A DNA stretch of 64,000 bases, taken from positions 62,001 through 126,000 of the forward strand of contig JAHBYA010000009.1 in assembly GCA_019636195.1 (NCBI GenBank), written 5' to 3'. The stretch is from Planctomycetota bacterium (lineage in GTDB: Bacteria; Planctomycetota; UBA8742; UBA2392). The notes under the pieces were generated by a model that searched no databases, was not told the origin of the DNA, and was given only the letters and a program-made list of their open reading frames with translations. Shown here one piece after another: positions 9,289 through 17,990 of the stretch. Every line of letters starts with the position of its first letter. Within the stretch, counting starts at the first letter, position 1. Position numbers and translations under genes: made by a program.

Positions 9289-10212
9289 GTGGGCGAACAC
9301 CACGAAGACACAATCGCCAATCTTTTGGACCAAAGCGGCCAAGCCGTGATGGTCGGCGATTCCCTGAAGGCTGATGACGCGCTGGCCAAGGCGCGGCAGC
9401 TTGACCCTGTGACGTTCGAGATTGAGCTTGCGCGCCGGGCATGGGCCAACCAGCTGGGCGGCGATGAAGAAATCCGCCGCCGGCGCGAGAACGTGATCAA
9501 GCGCCTGGGCGGCGTCGCCGTCGCCGCCGCCGAGCGCATTGACGTGTGGAAGCAACTCGCCGAGTACCTGCGCCAGCTTGGCAACCATGAAGGCGTGCTG
9601 CGCGCCACAGCCAGCGGCCTCAAGCGCGACCCGGTAAACGTGGACCTGTGGGTGCGGCGCGTAAAGGCGCAGATTGAGTTGGAACAACTGGTCAGCGCCG
9701 CGCGAAGCCTGAAGCACGCCTGCGTAGTCTCGCCGACCCACGATGCTGTAGAGGCGCTGATTCGGGTACACCCCTTGTGCGGAAAGTGCGGGGCGCTTTA
9801 CCCCACAAGCGGCGCCGACACCTGCGCCAACTGCGGCGCGGACGGCCCAGGCAAAGGCGCGCCGGTGCGCAGCGTGCGCTCAAGGCACCAGAGCAAATTT
9901 GACATCTACTTTCCGCGCGTGCGCGACGTGCTGGCGGAGGCGCTGGACATGCCCGACCACATCAAGAAGCGCCTGACGCTGGACACGCTGGTCAAGCGGC
10001 ACTTGAAGCGCACCAACCAGCAGTGCGCGCGGGTGCTGCGGGCCATGAGCAACGAGTTCGGGGCTGCGTTTGACCACGAGCTGTTCAAAAGCGCCGTCAT
10101 CGGCTACCTGGACCTGCTGATCAGCGACCTGATCCGCGCCATCAACCCCAAAGACGACAAGACCATCGACACCGGCATCCGCCGCAAGGCCATGTACGGC
10201 ACCGGCGCGTAG
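9289..10212 (+). CDS. TPR-like protein with a central zinc ribbon
   Basis: The 307-residue protein starts at GTG. Its N-terminal half (about residues 1-155) is helical and TPR-like, with repeats such as ADDALAKARQLDP and VLRATASGLKRDPVNVDLW. A four-Cys zinc ribbon follows (CGKCGALYP and CANCGADG, about residues 163-185). The C-terminal part (about 195-307) is a further helical domain. No enzyme motif is visible, and a protein-protein or nucleic-acid adaptor role is possible. It converges on the minus-strand TPR gene with only 3 nt between the stops. The function is unknown. Confidence 0.8.
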   Translation: MGEHHEDTIANLLDQSGQAVMVGDSLKADDALAKARQLDPVTFEIELARRAWANQLGGDEEIRRRRENVIKRLGGVAVAAAERIDVWKQLAEYLRQLGNHEGVLRATASGLKRDPVNVDLWVRRVKAQIELEQLVSAARSLKHACVVSPTHDAVEALIRVHPLCGKCGALYPTSGADTCANCGADGPGKGAPVRSVRSRHQSKFDIYFPRVRDVLAEALDMPDHIKKRLTLDTLVKRHLKRTNQQCARVLRAMSNEFGAAFDHELFKSAVIGYLDLLISDLIRAINPKDDKTIDTGIRRKAMYGTGA

Positions 10213-10215
10213 CCG

Positions 10216-11823
10216 CTACGCAGGCTCAAATGGCGGCACGCCGGCGGCGTCACAGGCCTTACGCATGGCGTTTGTCTTGTCTTCAAGCTCTGACTTGTCG
10301 CCAAGCTGGCTCAGGAACGCCGCGCCCTGGCCCCAAACCTCGGCGGCGGCGGCTGGCTCACCCCGGCGCAGCTTCAACAGGGCGTAGTCGCAGCGATGCA
10401 CCGCCAGCGACCAGCGTGCCCCGACCTGTTCGTGAATGGCTAGCGCCTGCCGGTAGCACTGCTCGGCGGCGTCCAGCCGGCCTGTGGCGGCGTACAGGCC
10501 TCCCAGATTGCCCAGGACAAATCCCTCTGAACGCCGGTTGCCGTATGCGCGCTGAATCTCCAGCGCCTGCATGTACAACCCCTCGGCAGCCTTGTGGTCG
10601 CCTTTGTCATGCAAGAGGTTGGCCAGGTTGCCCAGCACGACGCCTTCAATGCGTTTGTTGCCGATCTTTTGCTGTAACTCGAGGGCACGCCTGTAGGTTG
10701 CTTCGGCCTCGTCGAGCCGCTTCAGGCGCACCAGAACTGTGGCCAGGTTGGCGAGCGCCACTCCCATCCCGCGCTGATCCTGCGCTGCCTGGGCAAGCGA
10801 CAATGCATGGCGGTACATGGCTTCGGCTTGTTCGACTTTGCCGGTCTTCTGCGCGGTGTTGGCCATGTACGTAAGGGCTCTCGATTCCTCCGCCTTCAAG
10901 CCCGCCTTGCGCTGAAACACCAGCGCACGCTCCAGCGTCGTCCATGCTTCGGCATGCTGTCCAAGTTCGTTGTACAGTTGGCCTAGAACGGTACATAAGC
11001 GTGACTCCTCACGCTCCAGCCCTGCCCCGGTCGCCCGGACAAGCGCCTGCTCCAGGGCCTCTTTGGCTTGGCTTGTCTGGCCGGTCGTGTGCAGCAGCCA
11101 TCCGAAGTTTCGTGCAGCGGCCAATCGCTCTTCCTCGGTGATGGCCGTGTGCCTGGACAACTCCTTGTAGAACTCGATGGCGCGCCGCGGGTCGTTGCGA
11201 TGGTCGGCAAACGCGGCTGCCCTCCACAGGTAGTTGGCGTGCGCGGTGGCGAACTCGGGTCCTTCCGCGCGTGACGCATGAAGCGCAAGTTCGTCAGCCA
11301 TGGGGTCCAGTGCGTGGGCTTCCATGGTCGTGGCAAGGTCAGGAAACTTGGGGCGGCCCCCGTACAGCCCCTCGATCAAGCGCAGGGCCAGTCCGTGCAG
11401 CGCAGCCCGCGAGCTTGGTGTCTGCAACTCGTAGGCCGCGTCACGGATCAACCCGTGCCGAAACAGGTAGGCAAGTTCAGCGTGCATGTTTGCCGGAATG
11501 ATACGGATGCGTGCATTGCAATAGAAGCGTGCCCCGGAGTTACCTGACTCGGGCTGAAAGACGGATGTGTTGCCACGTGAGAATGCCAACGGTGGCAACC
11601 CGACCGCTAGGCCCGCCACCAGACCTTGCGTCAAGCCCAACCCCAGTCCGACCGAAACCTGGTCCATGTCGGCGGACTTGGGAAACATGGCCCGGTAATA
11701 GTCAGGGCTGAACTGTCCAAGCGCCGCACCGATGCCCGTACCGACCAACGCCCCGACCGCGGCGCACACAATCACGATGGCCGCTGCACGAGGAAGAGTC
11801 ATGGGCTTGGCTGTGACTGTCAT
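10216..11823 (-). CDS. Membrane-anchored TPR protein resembling the tail of a STAND-type regulator
   Basis: The 535-residue frame has two unlike parts. Residues 1-85 form a glycine-zipper membrane domain (helices near 12-36 and 58-80). From residue 113 the sequence MHAELAYLFRHGLIRDAAYEL matches the segment that follows the ATPase core in STAND regulators and TPR-type adenylate cyclases, and about ten TPRs follow (for example GVALANLATVLVRLKRLDEAEATYRRALEL). The NTPase core itself is missing. The paralogue at 14376-16241 begins exactly at this segment, so the membrane part may be a later fusion or the real start may be the ATG at 11487. The start overlaps the upstream small gene by 4 nt. Confidence 0.75.
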   Translation of the reverse strand: MTVTAKPMTLPRAAAIVIVCAAVGALVGTGIGAALGQFSPDYYRAMFPKSADMDQVSVGLGLGLTQGLVAGLAVGLPPLAFSRGNTSVFQPESGNSGARFYCNARIRIIPANMHAELAYLFRHGLIRDAAYELQTPSSRAALHGLALRLIEGLYGGRPKFPDLATTMEAHALDPMADELALHASRAEGPEFATAHANYLWRAAAFADHRNDPRRAIEFYKELSRHTAITEEERLAAARNFGWLLHTTGQTSQAKEALEQALVRATGAGLEREESRLCTVLGQLYNELGQHAEAWTTLERALVFQRKAGLKAEESRALTYMANTAQKTGKVEQAEAMYRHALSLAQAAQDQRGMGVALANLATVLVRLKRLDEAEATYRRALELQQKIGNKRIEGVVLGNLANLLHDKGDHKAAEGLYMQALEIQRAYGNRRSEGFVLGNLGGLYAATGRLDAAEQCYRQALAIHEQVGARWSLAVHRCDYALLKLRRGEPAAAAEVWGQGAAFLSQLGDKSELEDKTNAMRKACDAAGVPPFEPA

Positions 11824-12185
11824 GCACGATGACGAGGAATTTTCCGGGCTGCTTTCCCTGATGGCAGACCCTTGCGCTTCAACGGCGGCAGGCCCAGCGC
11901 CTTGCGCATGGTGTTCGGGTCGAGCGACATGTCAGCTTGTGAATCCATTTCATCTACAGTCGCCATCACTTCCTGAAACTCGGTTTCCGTGATCACGCCC
12001 TTCTTGATCAGCGTCGCCACAATCGCCACGCACACCATGGACAGCGTGCCCAAATCGTCATCATGGTCCGCGTGTTTGCGGCCAATGCTGCGCCGCGACC
12101 CGGCATTGTCGCGGTTCTGCTGTACAAGGTCGCGAAGCTGGGCGCTGTGCGCAGCCCTCGGCCAGAACATGTGAAACAGGTTCAT
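11820..12185 (-). CDS. Conserved-looking small protein of unknown function
   Basis: The 121-residue protein starts at an ATG with a GGGAG about 7 nt upstream. A helical middle (VATLIKKGVITETEFQEVMATVDEMDSQAD) resembles a short oligomerisation or SHOCT-like helix pair. The C-terminal 30 residues are rich in Lys, Arg and Pro, ending KAARKIPRHRA, which suggests nucleic-acid or membrane-surface contact. It overlaps the TPR gene by ATGA, so the two are coupled. I do not recognise a named family. Confidence 0.65.
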   Translation of the reverse strand: MNLFHMFWPRAAHSAQLRDLVQQNRDNAGSRRSIGRKHADHDDDLGTLSMVCVAIVATLIKKGVITETEFQEVMATVDEMDSQADMSLDPNTMRKALGLPPLKRKGLPSGKAARKIPRHRA

Positions 12186-12206
12186 GCGTTGCTCCCGATC
12201 GGACGC

Positions 12207-14168
12207 TTATGCCGCAAACATGCCTTCGCGGTAGGCGGTGATCTTGCCTGTAAACGCGCTGGCGGCCACGGTCAGCGGGCTGGCCAGGTACAGCTTGCCG
12301 GGGCCTGATCGACCCGGGAAGTTGCGGTTGATCGCACTTACCGTCACCTGCTCTTTGGTTTCGCTTACGCCGGGGCCGCAGCCGATGCAGGCGCCGCAGC
12401 CGGGGTTGATCACTTCAATGCCCGCCTTGGCGAACAGTTCGGGGTAACCCTTTGATTGCGCGTACTTCATCACGTCTTCGCTGCCGTACTGGATGTACAT
12501 TTTTGCCGCCACTTTGCGGCCGGCCTTGACAGCTTCACGCACCACGCGCGCGTAGTAATCAAAGTCGTCAACCTTGCCCGCGGTGCATGAGCCCGCGTAG
12601 GCGATGTCGATCTTCACGTCACCCAGTTGCTCGATCAGCTTGCCGTAGGTCGGGTCGCCGGGCTCGGCGACCATGGGCTTGATCGCATTCAGGTCAATCG
12701 TGTGTACGCCGCCGTCGTAGTGCGCGTCTTTGTCGGGCGCGACGGCCTTGGCTTTGAGCTTGGCCAGTTGCGCGTCGTCCAGCTTGCGCTGTTGTTTCAG
12801 CCACTGCCAAAGCTTGTCGTCGGCTTCGCAGATGCCGGTGCGAGCGCTGCACTCGGTGGCCATGTTGGTCAACGTTGCGCGCTCGTCCATGGACATGCTT
12901 GCCAAGCCGGGGCCGCCGAATTCCATGACGCGGTTGAGGGTCTGCTCGCGCTTGGCGTAAGTATCCAGAATGTACAGCATCACGTCTTTGGCGGTCACGC
13001 CCGGCTGCATGACTCCGGTCAGGTTGAAGCGGATCGACTCGGGGACCTGTACAAACGTAAAGCCGCTGTAGATCAAACCCGCGTACTCGGTGGCGCCCAC
13101 GCCCCAGGCCAGCGAGTTGTTGCCGCCGCCCATGCAGGTGTGGCTGTCGGTGGCCTGCACAAAGTCGCCGGGGTCAACAAAGTGCTCGCGCGCGACCTGG
13201 TGGCAGATGCCGGGACTGATGCCGTTGCGCGCGCTGTAGTCGCGCACCTTGGTGTGGCGCTGAAAGACATTCTGCATCTCGACCAGCTTGCTGATCTTGT
13301 CGCTGAACTTGGCAAAGCGCTGCACGCCTTTGGCGTACAGCAGGTGGTCTTCAAACACCGCAAACTTTTCGGGGTTAGTTACGGCGTAGTCGCAGCCGTA
13401 CTCGGTTTCCAGAAAGTAGTGTACCTGCGCGGTCGTGAACTCGTGGCTGTAGCCCGCGTCAACCCGCGCCATCACGGGGTCGCCGGGCTTTACGAAAGGC
13501 TCGCCCTGGCCCTCGACCAGGTGGCTGGCAATCAGCTTTTCGGCCATGGTCATCGGGCGCTTGCCGTTGGTCAGCTTGGGCAGGTCGATTTTTCCGTCTT
13601 CCAGCAGGCGCGTGAACGGAAACAGCCCGCCGCTTTCAAGAATCAGGCGGGTCACGGGGTCGTACTGCTTTGTGAACTCGGACAGGGGCAGCTCTTTGCC
13701 CTCCTGCAACTGCTTCAACTGCTCGTGGCTGCCCATCAACTGGCCAAGGTTGATGTTGTTGGCGGCGTGGATGGGCGCAAAACTGGCAGCAATCACAAGC
13801 CAGATGCCGCCCCATTTTTCGGCCTGGGGGGCGGTTTCACGGCTGCTGCCTGTGCCCTTGCGGTAACCGCTGACAATGACCTCAAAGTTGCCGTTGATCA
13901 GGGCGTCCTGCTTGAACACGCGCTCGCCCTGGGCATCGAACAAGCCGGCGTAGGCGTTGCGGGCCAGGTCTTCGGGTCGATAGTCAAAGCAGACCCACGC
14001 GGGTGTCATGGTGTCGGTGTTGATGTCATCCAGCAGGTCTTCGACGCGCAGGTCCTGCATGCGCAGATCCAGACCCTCGTAAAGCTGCTTTTTGATCAGC
14101 TCAAGGTCCTTGGTCAAAAACAGCACGCGCTTGCCCGGCGTAAGCTTGATGGTCTTCGGCAACGGCAT
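12207..14168 (-). CDS. Aconitase-superfamily hydro-lyase with the swivel domain at the N-terminus
   Basis: From the ATG at 14168 (GGAGAG 4 nt upstream) this is a 653-residue 4Fe-4S hydro-lyase. The order is unusual: the small-subunit-like swivel domain comes first (about residues 35-140, with DINTDTMTP and the substrate-phosphate motif GYRKGTGSSRETAP). The large catalytic part follows, with cluster Cys in ATDSHTCMGGG and GCGACIGCGPG. Aconitase B also has its swivel domain ahead of domains 1-3, but this protein lacks the HEAT-like domain of AcnB. The substrate cannot be fixed from sequence; citrate/isocitrate, isopropylmalate and homoaconitate are all possible. It stands alone, without leuB, leuD or TCA genes beside it. 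Confidence 0.85.
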   Translation of the reverse strand: MPLPKTIKLTPGKRVLFLTKDLELIKKQLYEGLDLRMQDLRVEDLLDDINTDTMTPAWVCFDYRPEDLARNAYAGLFDAQGERVFKQDALINGNFEVIVSGYRKGTGSSRETAPQAEKWGGIWLVIAASFAPIHAANNINLGQLMGSHEQLKQLQEGKELPLSEFTKQYDPVTRLILESGGLFPFTRLLEDGKIDLPKLTNGKRPMTMAEKLIASHLVEGQGEPFVKPGDPVMARVDAGYSHEFTTAQVHYFLETEYGCDYAVTNPEKFAVFEDHLLYAKGVQRFAKFSDKISKLVEMQNVFQRHTKVRDYSARNGISPGICHQVAREHFVDPGDFVQATDSHTCMGGGNNSLAWGVGATEYAGLIYSGFTFVQVPESIRFNLTGVMQPGVTAKDVMLYILDTYAKREQTLNRVMEFGGPGLASMSMDERATLTNMATECSARTGICEADDKLWQWLKQQRKLDDAQLAKLKAKAVAPDKDAHYDGGVHTIDLNAIKPMVAEPGDPTYGKLIEQLGDVKIDIAYAGSCTAGKVDDFDYYARVVREAVKAGRKVAAKMYIQYGSEDVMKYAQSKGYPELFAKAGIEVINPGCGACIGCGPGVSETKEQVTVSAINRNFPGRSGPGKLYLASPLTVAASAFTGKITAYREGMFAA

Positions 14169-14202
14169 CGGACTCTCCAGACCCGGGGCGCGCCACACGC
14201 AG

Positions 14203-14279
14203 GGGGTCAGACCCTGTTTTCGCCGCGCGGCAAAGCCGTGAACCGGGCAGGGTTCAAGGCGAAAACAGGGTCTGACCCC
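14203..14279. repeat. Perfect 22-bp inverted repeat with an internal hairpin
   Basis: Arms at 14203-14224 and 14258-14279 are exact reverse complements; they begin GGGGTCAGACCC and end TTTTCGCC. The 33-nt loop holds a second small inverted repeat, TGAACC/GGTTCA. It lies in the gap upstream of the aconitase-family gene. No T-run follows, so it is not a standard terminator. The arm resembles GGGGTCAGACCC-type dispersed palindromes found in many environmental genomes (recalled, not checked). Confidence 0.8.
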
Positions 14280-14313
14280 TTCCGGAGCACGTTCACCGGC
14301 AAGTCAACCACAA

Positions 14314-14333
14314 GGCACGGCCTGCGCCGTGCC
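14314..14333. other. Short GC-rich hairpin after the TPR gene
   Basis: GGCACGGC and GCCGTGCC pair over 8 bp around a 4-nt loop. It lies just downstream of the minus-strand TPR gene ending at 14376 and may stop transcription or protect the 3 prime end, but there is no clear U-run. Confidence 0.35.
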
Positions 14334-14375
14334 CGCCTTCCTTTATATCAAACGCCCTTGATGCGGGCAGCCATT

Positions 14376-16241
14376 TCATGCCAATCCGGACAGGTCGATC
14401 AAGTCCTTGAGGGGGGTGTCCCAGGGTTTCCATGGATCGGTTGAACCCTCAAGCATGGCGGCCTTCAGGGTTCCGTCTATCGTCCCGTCATGTGACTCAA
14501 CCAACGCCCGCCGCAGCGGCGCCGAGATAAACGCCGGCGGCACGCCGTACCAGACGGGCTCACCGTTCTCAAGGGCCCTTGTCGCGGCACGGGCGACTTC
14601 CAGGCATGTCCGTACGCGCACATAGCCGGTGTTTTCGGCTGTGGCCGCCAACTGCTCCATCTCAATCAGTCGCGCTCGCGCCGCGTCCGCCATGCCGTCG
14701 CGAGCAGCCATGCAGAACTGCGGATAAATGTTGTCGGTAAGTCTGTGGTGCGGCTCAAGCTCAAGGCTCCGAAACTCGGTCGGCGCGGCCACCGGCCGCC
14801 CTGACAGCAGGTCAAACGTGAAGCGCACAACGTCAAGCTGCCGGCTGTTTTCGCCGCCGGGCAGGTTCAAGGCTGCCTCTAGGGCTTCGTTGGCGGCGCG
14901 CAGCAAGCCTGCATCCCACAGCAGCCGCGCAAGGCGCATCATGGGGTCGGTACAGTGCGCTTTGCCCATGGTCTCAAGGACAGCCTTGAAGGCGAGCTGG
15001 AAAGCCTCAAGCGCGCCGGGCATGTCGTCGCGGGTGCCGGTGACAGCCAGCGCGCGCAGGGCCTTGGCCTGCATAACGCGTTCGCCTGCCATGGTGGACA
15101 GATGCAGCACCTGCGAAAAGCAGTCGCGCGCCTTGGCGTTTTCACCCATCGCCACGTACATCAGGCCCAATACGCCGTTTGCGTGGGCCTGCGCGTGTAC
15201 GTCGCCGCGTTCACGAAAAAACTCGCGTGAGGCCACGTACTGCCGCTCAGCGGTACGAATGTTGCCCAGAAAGTAAAAGTGCAGGTTGGCCAGGTGATTG
15301 CTGATCGAGGCCTGCGCGATGCTTGAGCCCAGGTCCCGCGCGATTGCCAGCGCCAGCTCGTAGTGGCGGGCGGCCTCGCGAAGCCGGCTGCGGTCTGAGT
15401 AGATGATTCCCAGGTTGTGCAGCGCGGACAGCTCGTGGTTGCGGTTGCCGGTATTGCGTGCAAGGTCAAGGGCCGCAAGCGCATCCGACTCGGCCTGCGG
15501 TGATCGTGTTGCGGTGTGGCGCATCAGGGAAAGGGCGAGCAGGCACTCCGTCTGCAATTCACGGTCGCCGGCACTGTGGGCGACACCAAGGGCCCGTGAG
15601 CACTCGCCCACGGCCTGCACTCCGTGCCCACTGCGGTCAAGGTACGTTGCACGCGCCAGCAGTGCCCGCGCGAGGGTCGTGCGGCTGCCCTGTTGCTCGA
15701 TGCGCGCAATCAGTGCCTCGATCTCGGCTGCTTCCTGCCCCGCGGTGCCGGTCAGCACTCGCACGCGATACTCCTGCAGCGCCGCAGCCAGCGCACTTTC
15801 ATCGTCGCCCTGCGCGTGTTCACGGGCCAGCCTGCCCGCGGCCTCATACTCGCCAGCCTCGATCAGGTGCTGCACCAGCCGCAGCGCCCTGGGTGCGCGC
15901 TCGGCGTGCGCGGTCAGCGGATGCTTGAGCAGTCGATCCAGCAGCCGGACCTCTGCCTCGACGCGCCACTCCGCCGCGGCCCGGTCAGCGGCAAGGCGCA
16001 GATAGTGCAGCTCGGCGGCAAGCAGCACCTCGCGCTCGTCGGCGGGCGCCCCAGCCAAGGCGGCAATCGCGTGGTCCGCCAGCTCTTCGGCATGGGCGTT
16101 CGCCTGATCGGCCAGTGCGGCAACAAAACTGTCTATCGCCAGCCGGTGCAACTCGGCGCGTTCGCCGGGCAGGTGCAGGCCGTACGCAGCGTCGCGCAAC
16201 AACGCGTGTCGAAACAGGTACGCTTGCTCGGCCGACGTCAT
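14376..16241 (-). CDS. TPR-repeat protein resembling an orphan STAND-regulator tail
   Basis: The 621-residue protein starts MTSAEQAYLFRHALLRDAAYGL, the segment that follows the nucleotide-binding core in STAND/AAA regulators, but no P-loop precedes it. The rest is an alpha-solenoid of degenerate TPRs (for example HELSALHNLGIIYSDRSRLREAARHYELALAIA). It shares the opening motif with the protein at 10216-11823, which points to paralogy. A role as a scaffold for a separate signalling enzyme is plausible. A TAGCAT box lies 8 nt upstream of the ATG, close to the leaderless pattern. Confidence 0.75.
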   Translation of the reverse strand: MTSAEQAYLFRHALLRDAAYGLHLPGERAELHRLAIDSFVAALADQANAHAEELADHAIAALAGAPADEREVLLAAELHYLRLAADRAAAEWRVEAEVRLLDRLLKHPLTAHAERAPRALRLVQHLIEAGEYEAAGRLAREHAQGDDESALAAALQEYRVRVLTGTAGQEAAEIEALIARIEQQGSRTTLARALLARATYLDRSGHGVQAVGECSRALGVAHSAGDRELQTECLLALSLMRHTATRSPQAESDALAALDLARNTGNRNHELSALHNLGIIYSDRSRLREAARHYELALAIARDLGSSIAQASISNHLANLHFYFLGNIRTAERQYVASREFFRERGDVHAQAHANGVLGLMYVAMGENAKARDCFSQVLHLSTMAGERVMQAKALRALAVTGTRDDMPGALEAFQLAFKAVLETMGKAHCTDPMMRLARLLWDAGLLRAANEALEAALNLPGGENSRQLDVVRFTFDLLSGRPVAAPTEFRSLELEPHHRLTDNIYPQFCMAARDGMADAARARLIEMEQLAATAENTGYVRVRTCLEVARAATRALENGEPVWYGVPPAFISAPLRRALVESHDGTIDGTLKAAMLEGSTDPWKPWDTPLKDLIDLSGLA

Positions 16242-16274
16242 TGCATGGCATGCTAACGGGGTGCGGCGCGCGCG

Positions 16275-16643
16275 TCATGCGTCAGCAATTGCCAGCGCCT
16301 CTTCCATGGTCTCGGCGAACTGGAAGTAGTGCTCAATCTTGAGCATCTTGAAAATCGTGCGTTCACGCACGTTCAGGCAAAGCAGGATCAGTCCCCCGCC
16401 GGCCTTCCGAGCTTTATCCGCAAGCGCCACGACTGCCCCATGCCCCTGGTCCAGAAAGCTGGTGATTCTCCGCGTGTCCAGAATGATCCAGCGGGCGCCG
16501 CTGTCGATCGCGCCACCAACCTGAGACTGAAAGGCCGCCAGCGTCCGCCCGCCATCCAGTGCGCCTTCCACTTCAACCAGCGAGCAACCGGCAACTCCGG
16601 TTGCCTTGCACAGAGCCACCCTGCAATCACGCGGCTGACTCAT
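16275..16643 (-). CDS. STAS-domain protein, anti-sigma-factor-antagonist-like
   Basis: The 122-residue protein is a single STAS domain. The usual loop FMDSSGLG, which holds the phosphorylated Ser in SpoIIAA, reads FLDQGHG here at about residues 63-69, so the phosphoacceptor Ser is replaced by Gln. It may bind partners constitutively or be a structural STAS module. It lies 33 nt upstream of the TPR gene on the same strand, and the two may work together. No anti-sigma kinase or PP2C gene lies beside it. Confidence 0.8.
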   Translation of the reverse strand: MSQPRDCRVALCKATGVAGCSLVEVEGALDGGRTLAAFQSQVGGAIDSGARWIILDTRRITSFLDQGHGAVVALADKARKAGGGLILLCLNVRERTIFKMLKIEHYFQFAETMEEALAIADA

Positions 16644-16649
16644 TCGTAC

Positions 16650-16655
16650 AGGTTA
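16650..16655 (-). promoter_or_regulatory. Leaderless-type -10 box of the STAS gene
   Basis: TAACCT on the minus strand is followed by 6 nt and then the ATG at 16643. There is no Shine-Dalgarno sequence. Confidence 0.5.
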
Positions 16656-17990
16656 CCCGGATATGCCCATTGCGCGCAGGGCAATCTCGGGCAGGTCGGT
16701 CATGGCCGGCTGGTTGGGCAGGGGTTCGCTGCCGGCGATGATCGGCCCCTGGCTGGGGTCCTTGGCAGGCAAGCCGTGGCTGCCCCTCACGATTGACGGG
16801 TCAAGGGGGCAGGTGCGAAAGCGATAGCGCAGGCCCAGCTTCTTGCGCAACAGGGTCGCGCCCGCGGCAGCGTTGCTGCCATCCATGAACAGCTCACACG
16901 GGTCATAGCCCGGCTTGCGGTGGATATCGACGCTGCGCGCGAAGTCAGGTGCCTTGGCGTCGTCCATCCAGTACGGGTAGGCAAACCACGCGTCCGCATC
17001 ACTCAGCAGCACCAGTTCACCGCTGTTGGGGTGGTCAATCTGCAACTCGGCCTGCTGCTGCCGGTCAAGGACTCGGGCAACGCCCTGCAACTCGCCAACG
17101 GCCTGGCGCGCGCGCAGCAAGTCGGCGGGGTCTTGCACATACACATGCGCGCACTGGTGGTCGCACACCGCAAACGCGCGGCTGCTGAACACATCCAGCA
17201 TTTCACCGTACGGGCCACCGCGCACTCGCAGCAAGCCGGCGTTGCGCAAGGCACGGTTGGGCGTGACGGCTCGGCTGACGGCCGCAATGCCGTACTCGCT
17301 GACAAGCAAGACCTGCGCGCCGGTCTCGGCGGCGGCGTCCACGACAAGCTTGGCGCAGGCATCGACCTCGGCGACAAGCCTTGCATGGTCAGCCTTGTCG
17401 CCCAAGCGTTGCAGGTCGTAGTCAAGGTGCGGCAGGTAGCACAGCGTCAGCGTGGGCTTGTTCTTGCGCATGACCCACGCGGTCGCGCGGGCGATCCAGT
17501 CGCTGCTGGGCAAGCCTGCGCGGGGGCCCCAGAAGGCATGAAACGGAAAGTCGCCCAGCTCACGCTTCAGGGCTTCCGCCAGTTCCGGCGGCTCGGTTTG
17601 AATGTCGAACTCTTTGCTGCCGTCGCTGCCGTAGTGCGGCTTTGGCGTCACTGTCCAGTCACAGCCGCTGCCCTGGTTGAACCACCAGAACATCTTGGCG
17701 CAGGTAAACGCCGGGCTCAGGCGTTTGGCCTTGCGATAGAAGGGCTCAGGCAGCAGGCGGTTGCTTTGCACCCAGTTGCGCACTTCGCCCAGTTCACGCC
17801 AGTACCATGTGTTGCCGACCACCCCATGCTGTGAAGGCGGCAGGCCGGTCAGCATGCTGGCTTGCGCGGTCATGGTGACGGCTGGAAACACGCCGGTCAG
17901 CGGTTTGGCGCTGAGCTTTGACAGGGTCGGTGCCAGCGGCAGCAGCGCCGGGGTCAAGCCGACTACGTTGATGATAACAAGCGGATTCAC
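16653..17990 (-). CDS. Alkaline-phosphatase-superfamily (phosphodiesterase/nucleotide pyrophosphatase-like) protein
   Basis: The 445-residue protein begins at GTG. The fold is that of type I phosphodiesterases: the nucleophile Thr lies in FPAVTMTAQASMLTG (about residues 35-49), with PSQHGVVGN after it and LPHLDYDLQRLG and GSHGLP further on. Two metal-ligand sites look altered: the usual IDG at the N-terminus reads NVVG, and the usual SDHG reads SEYG. I recall NVVGLTP as shared by a subfamily of these proteins, so this is probably a lineage feature and not decay. The substrate is unknown. The stop lies inside the STAS promoter region on the same strand. Confidence 0.8.
   Translation of the reverse strand: MNPLVIINVVGLTPALLPLAPTLSKLSAKPLTGVFPAVTMTAQASMLTGLPPSQHGVVGNTWYWRELGEVRNWVQSNRLLPEPFYRKAKRLSPAFTCAKMFWWFNQGSGCDWTVTPKPHYGSDGSKEFDIQTEPPELAEALKRELGDFPFHAFWGPRAGLPSSDWIARATAWVMRKNKPTLTLCYLPHLDYDLQRLGDKADHARLVAEVDACAKLVVDAAAETGAQVLLVSEYGIAAVSRAVTPNRALRNAGLLRVRGGPYGEMLDVFSSRAFAVCDHQCAHVYVQDPADLLRARQAVGELQGVARVLDRQQQAELQIDHPNSGELVLLSDADAWFAYPYWMDDAKAPDFARSVDIHRKPGYDPCELFMDGSNAAAGATLLRKKLGLRYRFRTCPLDPSIVRGSHGLPAKDPSQGPIIAGSEPLPNQPAMTDLPEIALRAMGISG

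Noticed and set aside
12627..14444. Long plus-strand frame opposite the aconitase-family gene
   Set aside because: The opposite strand has intact 4Fe-4S and swivel motifs, and this frame is a codon-bias shadow.
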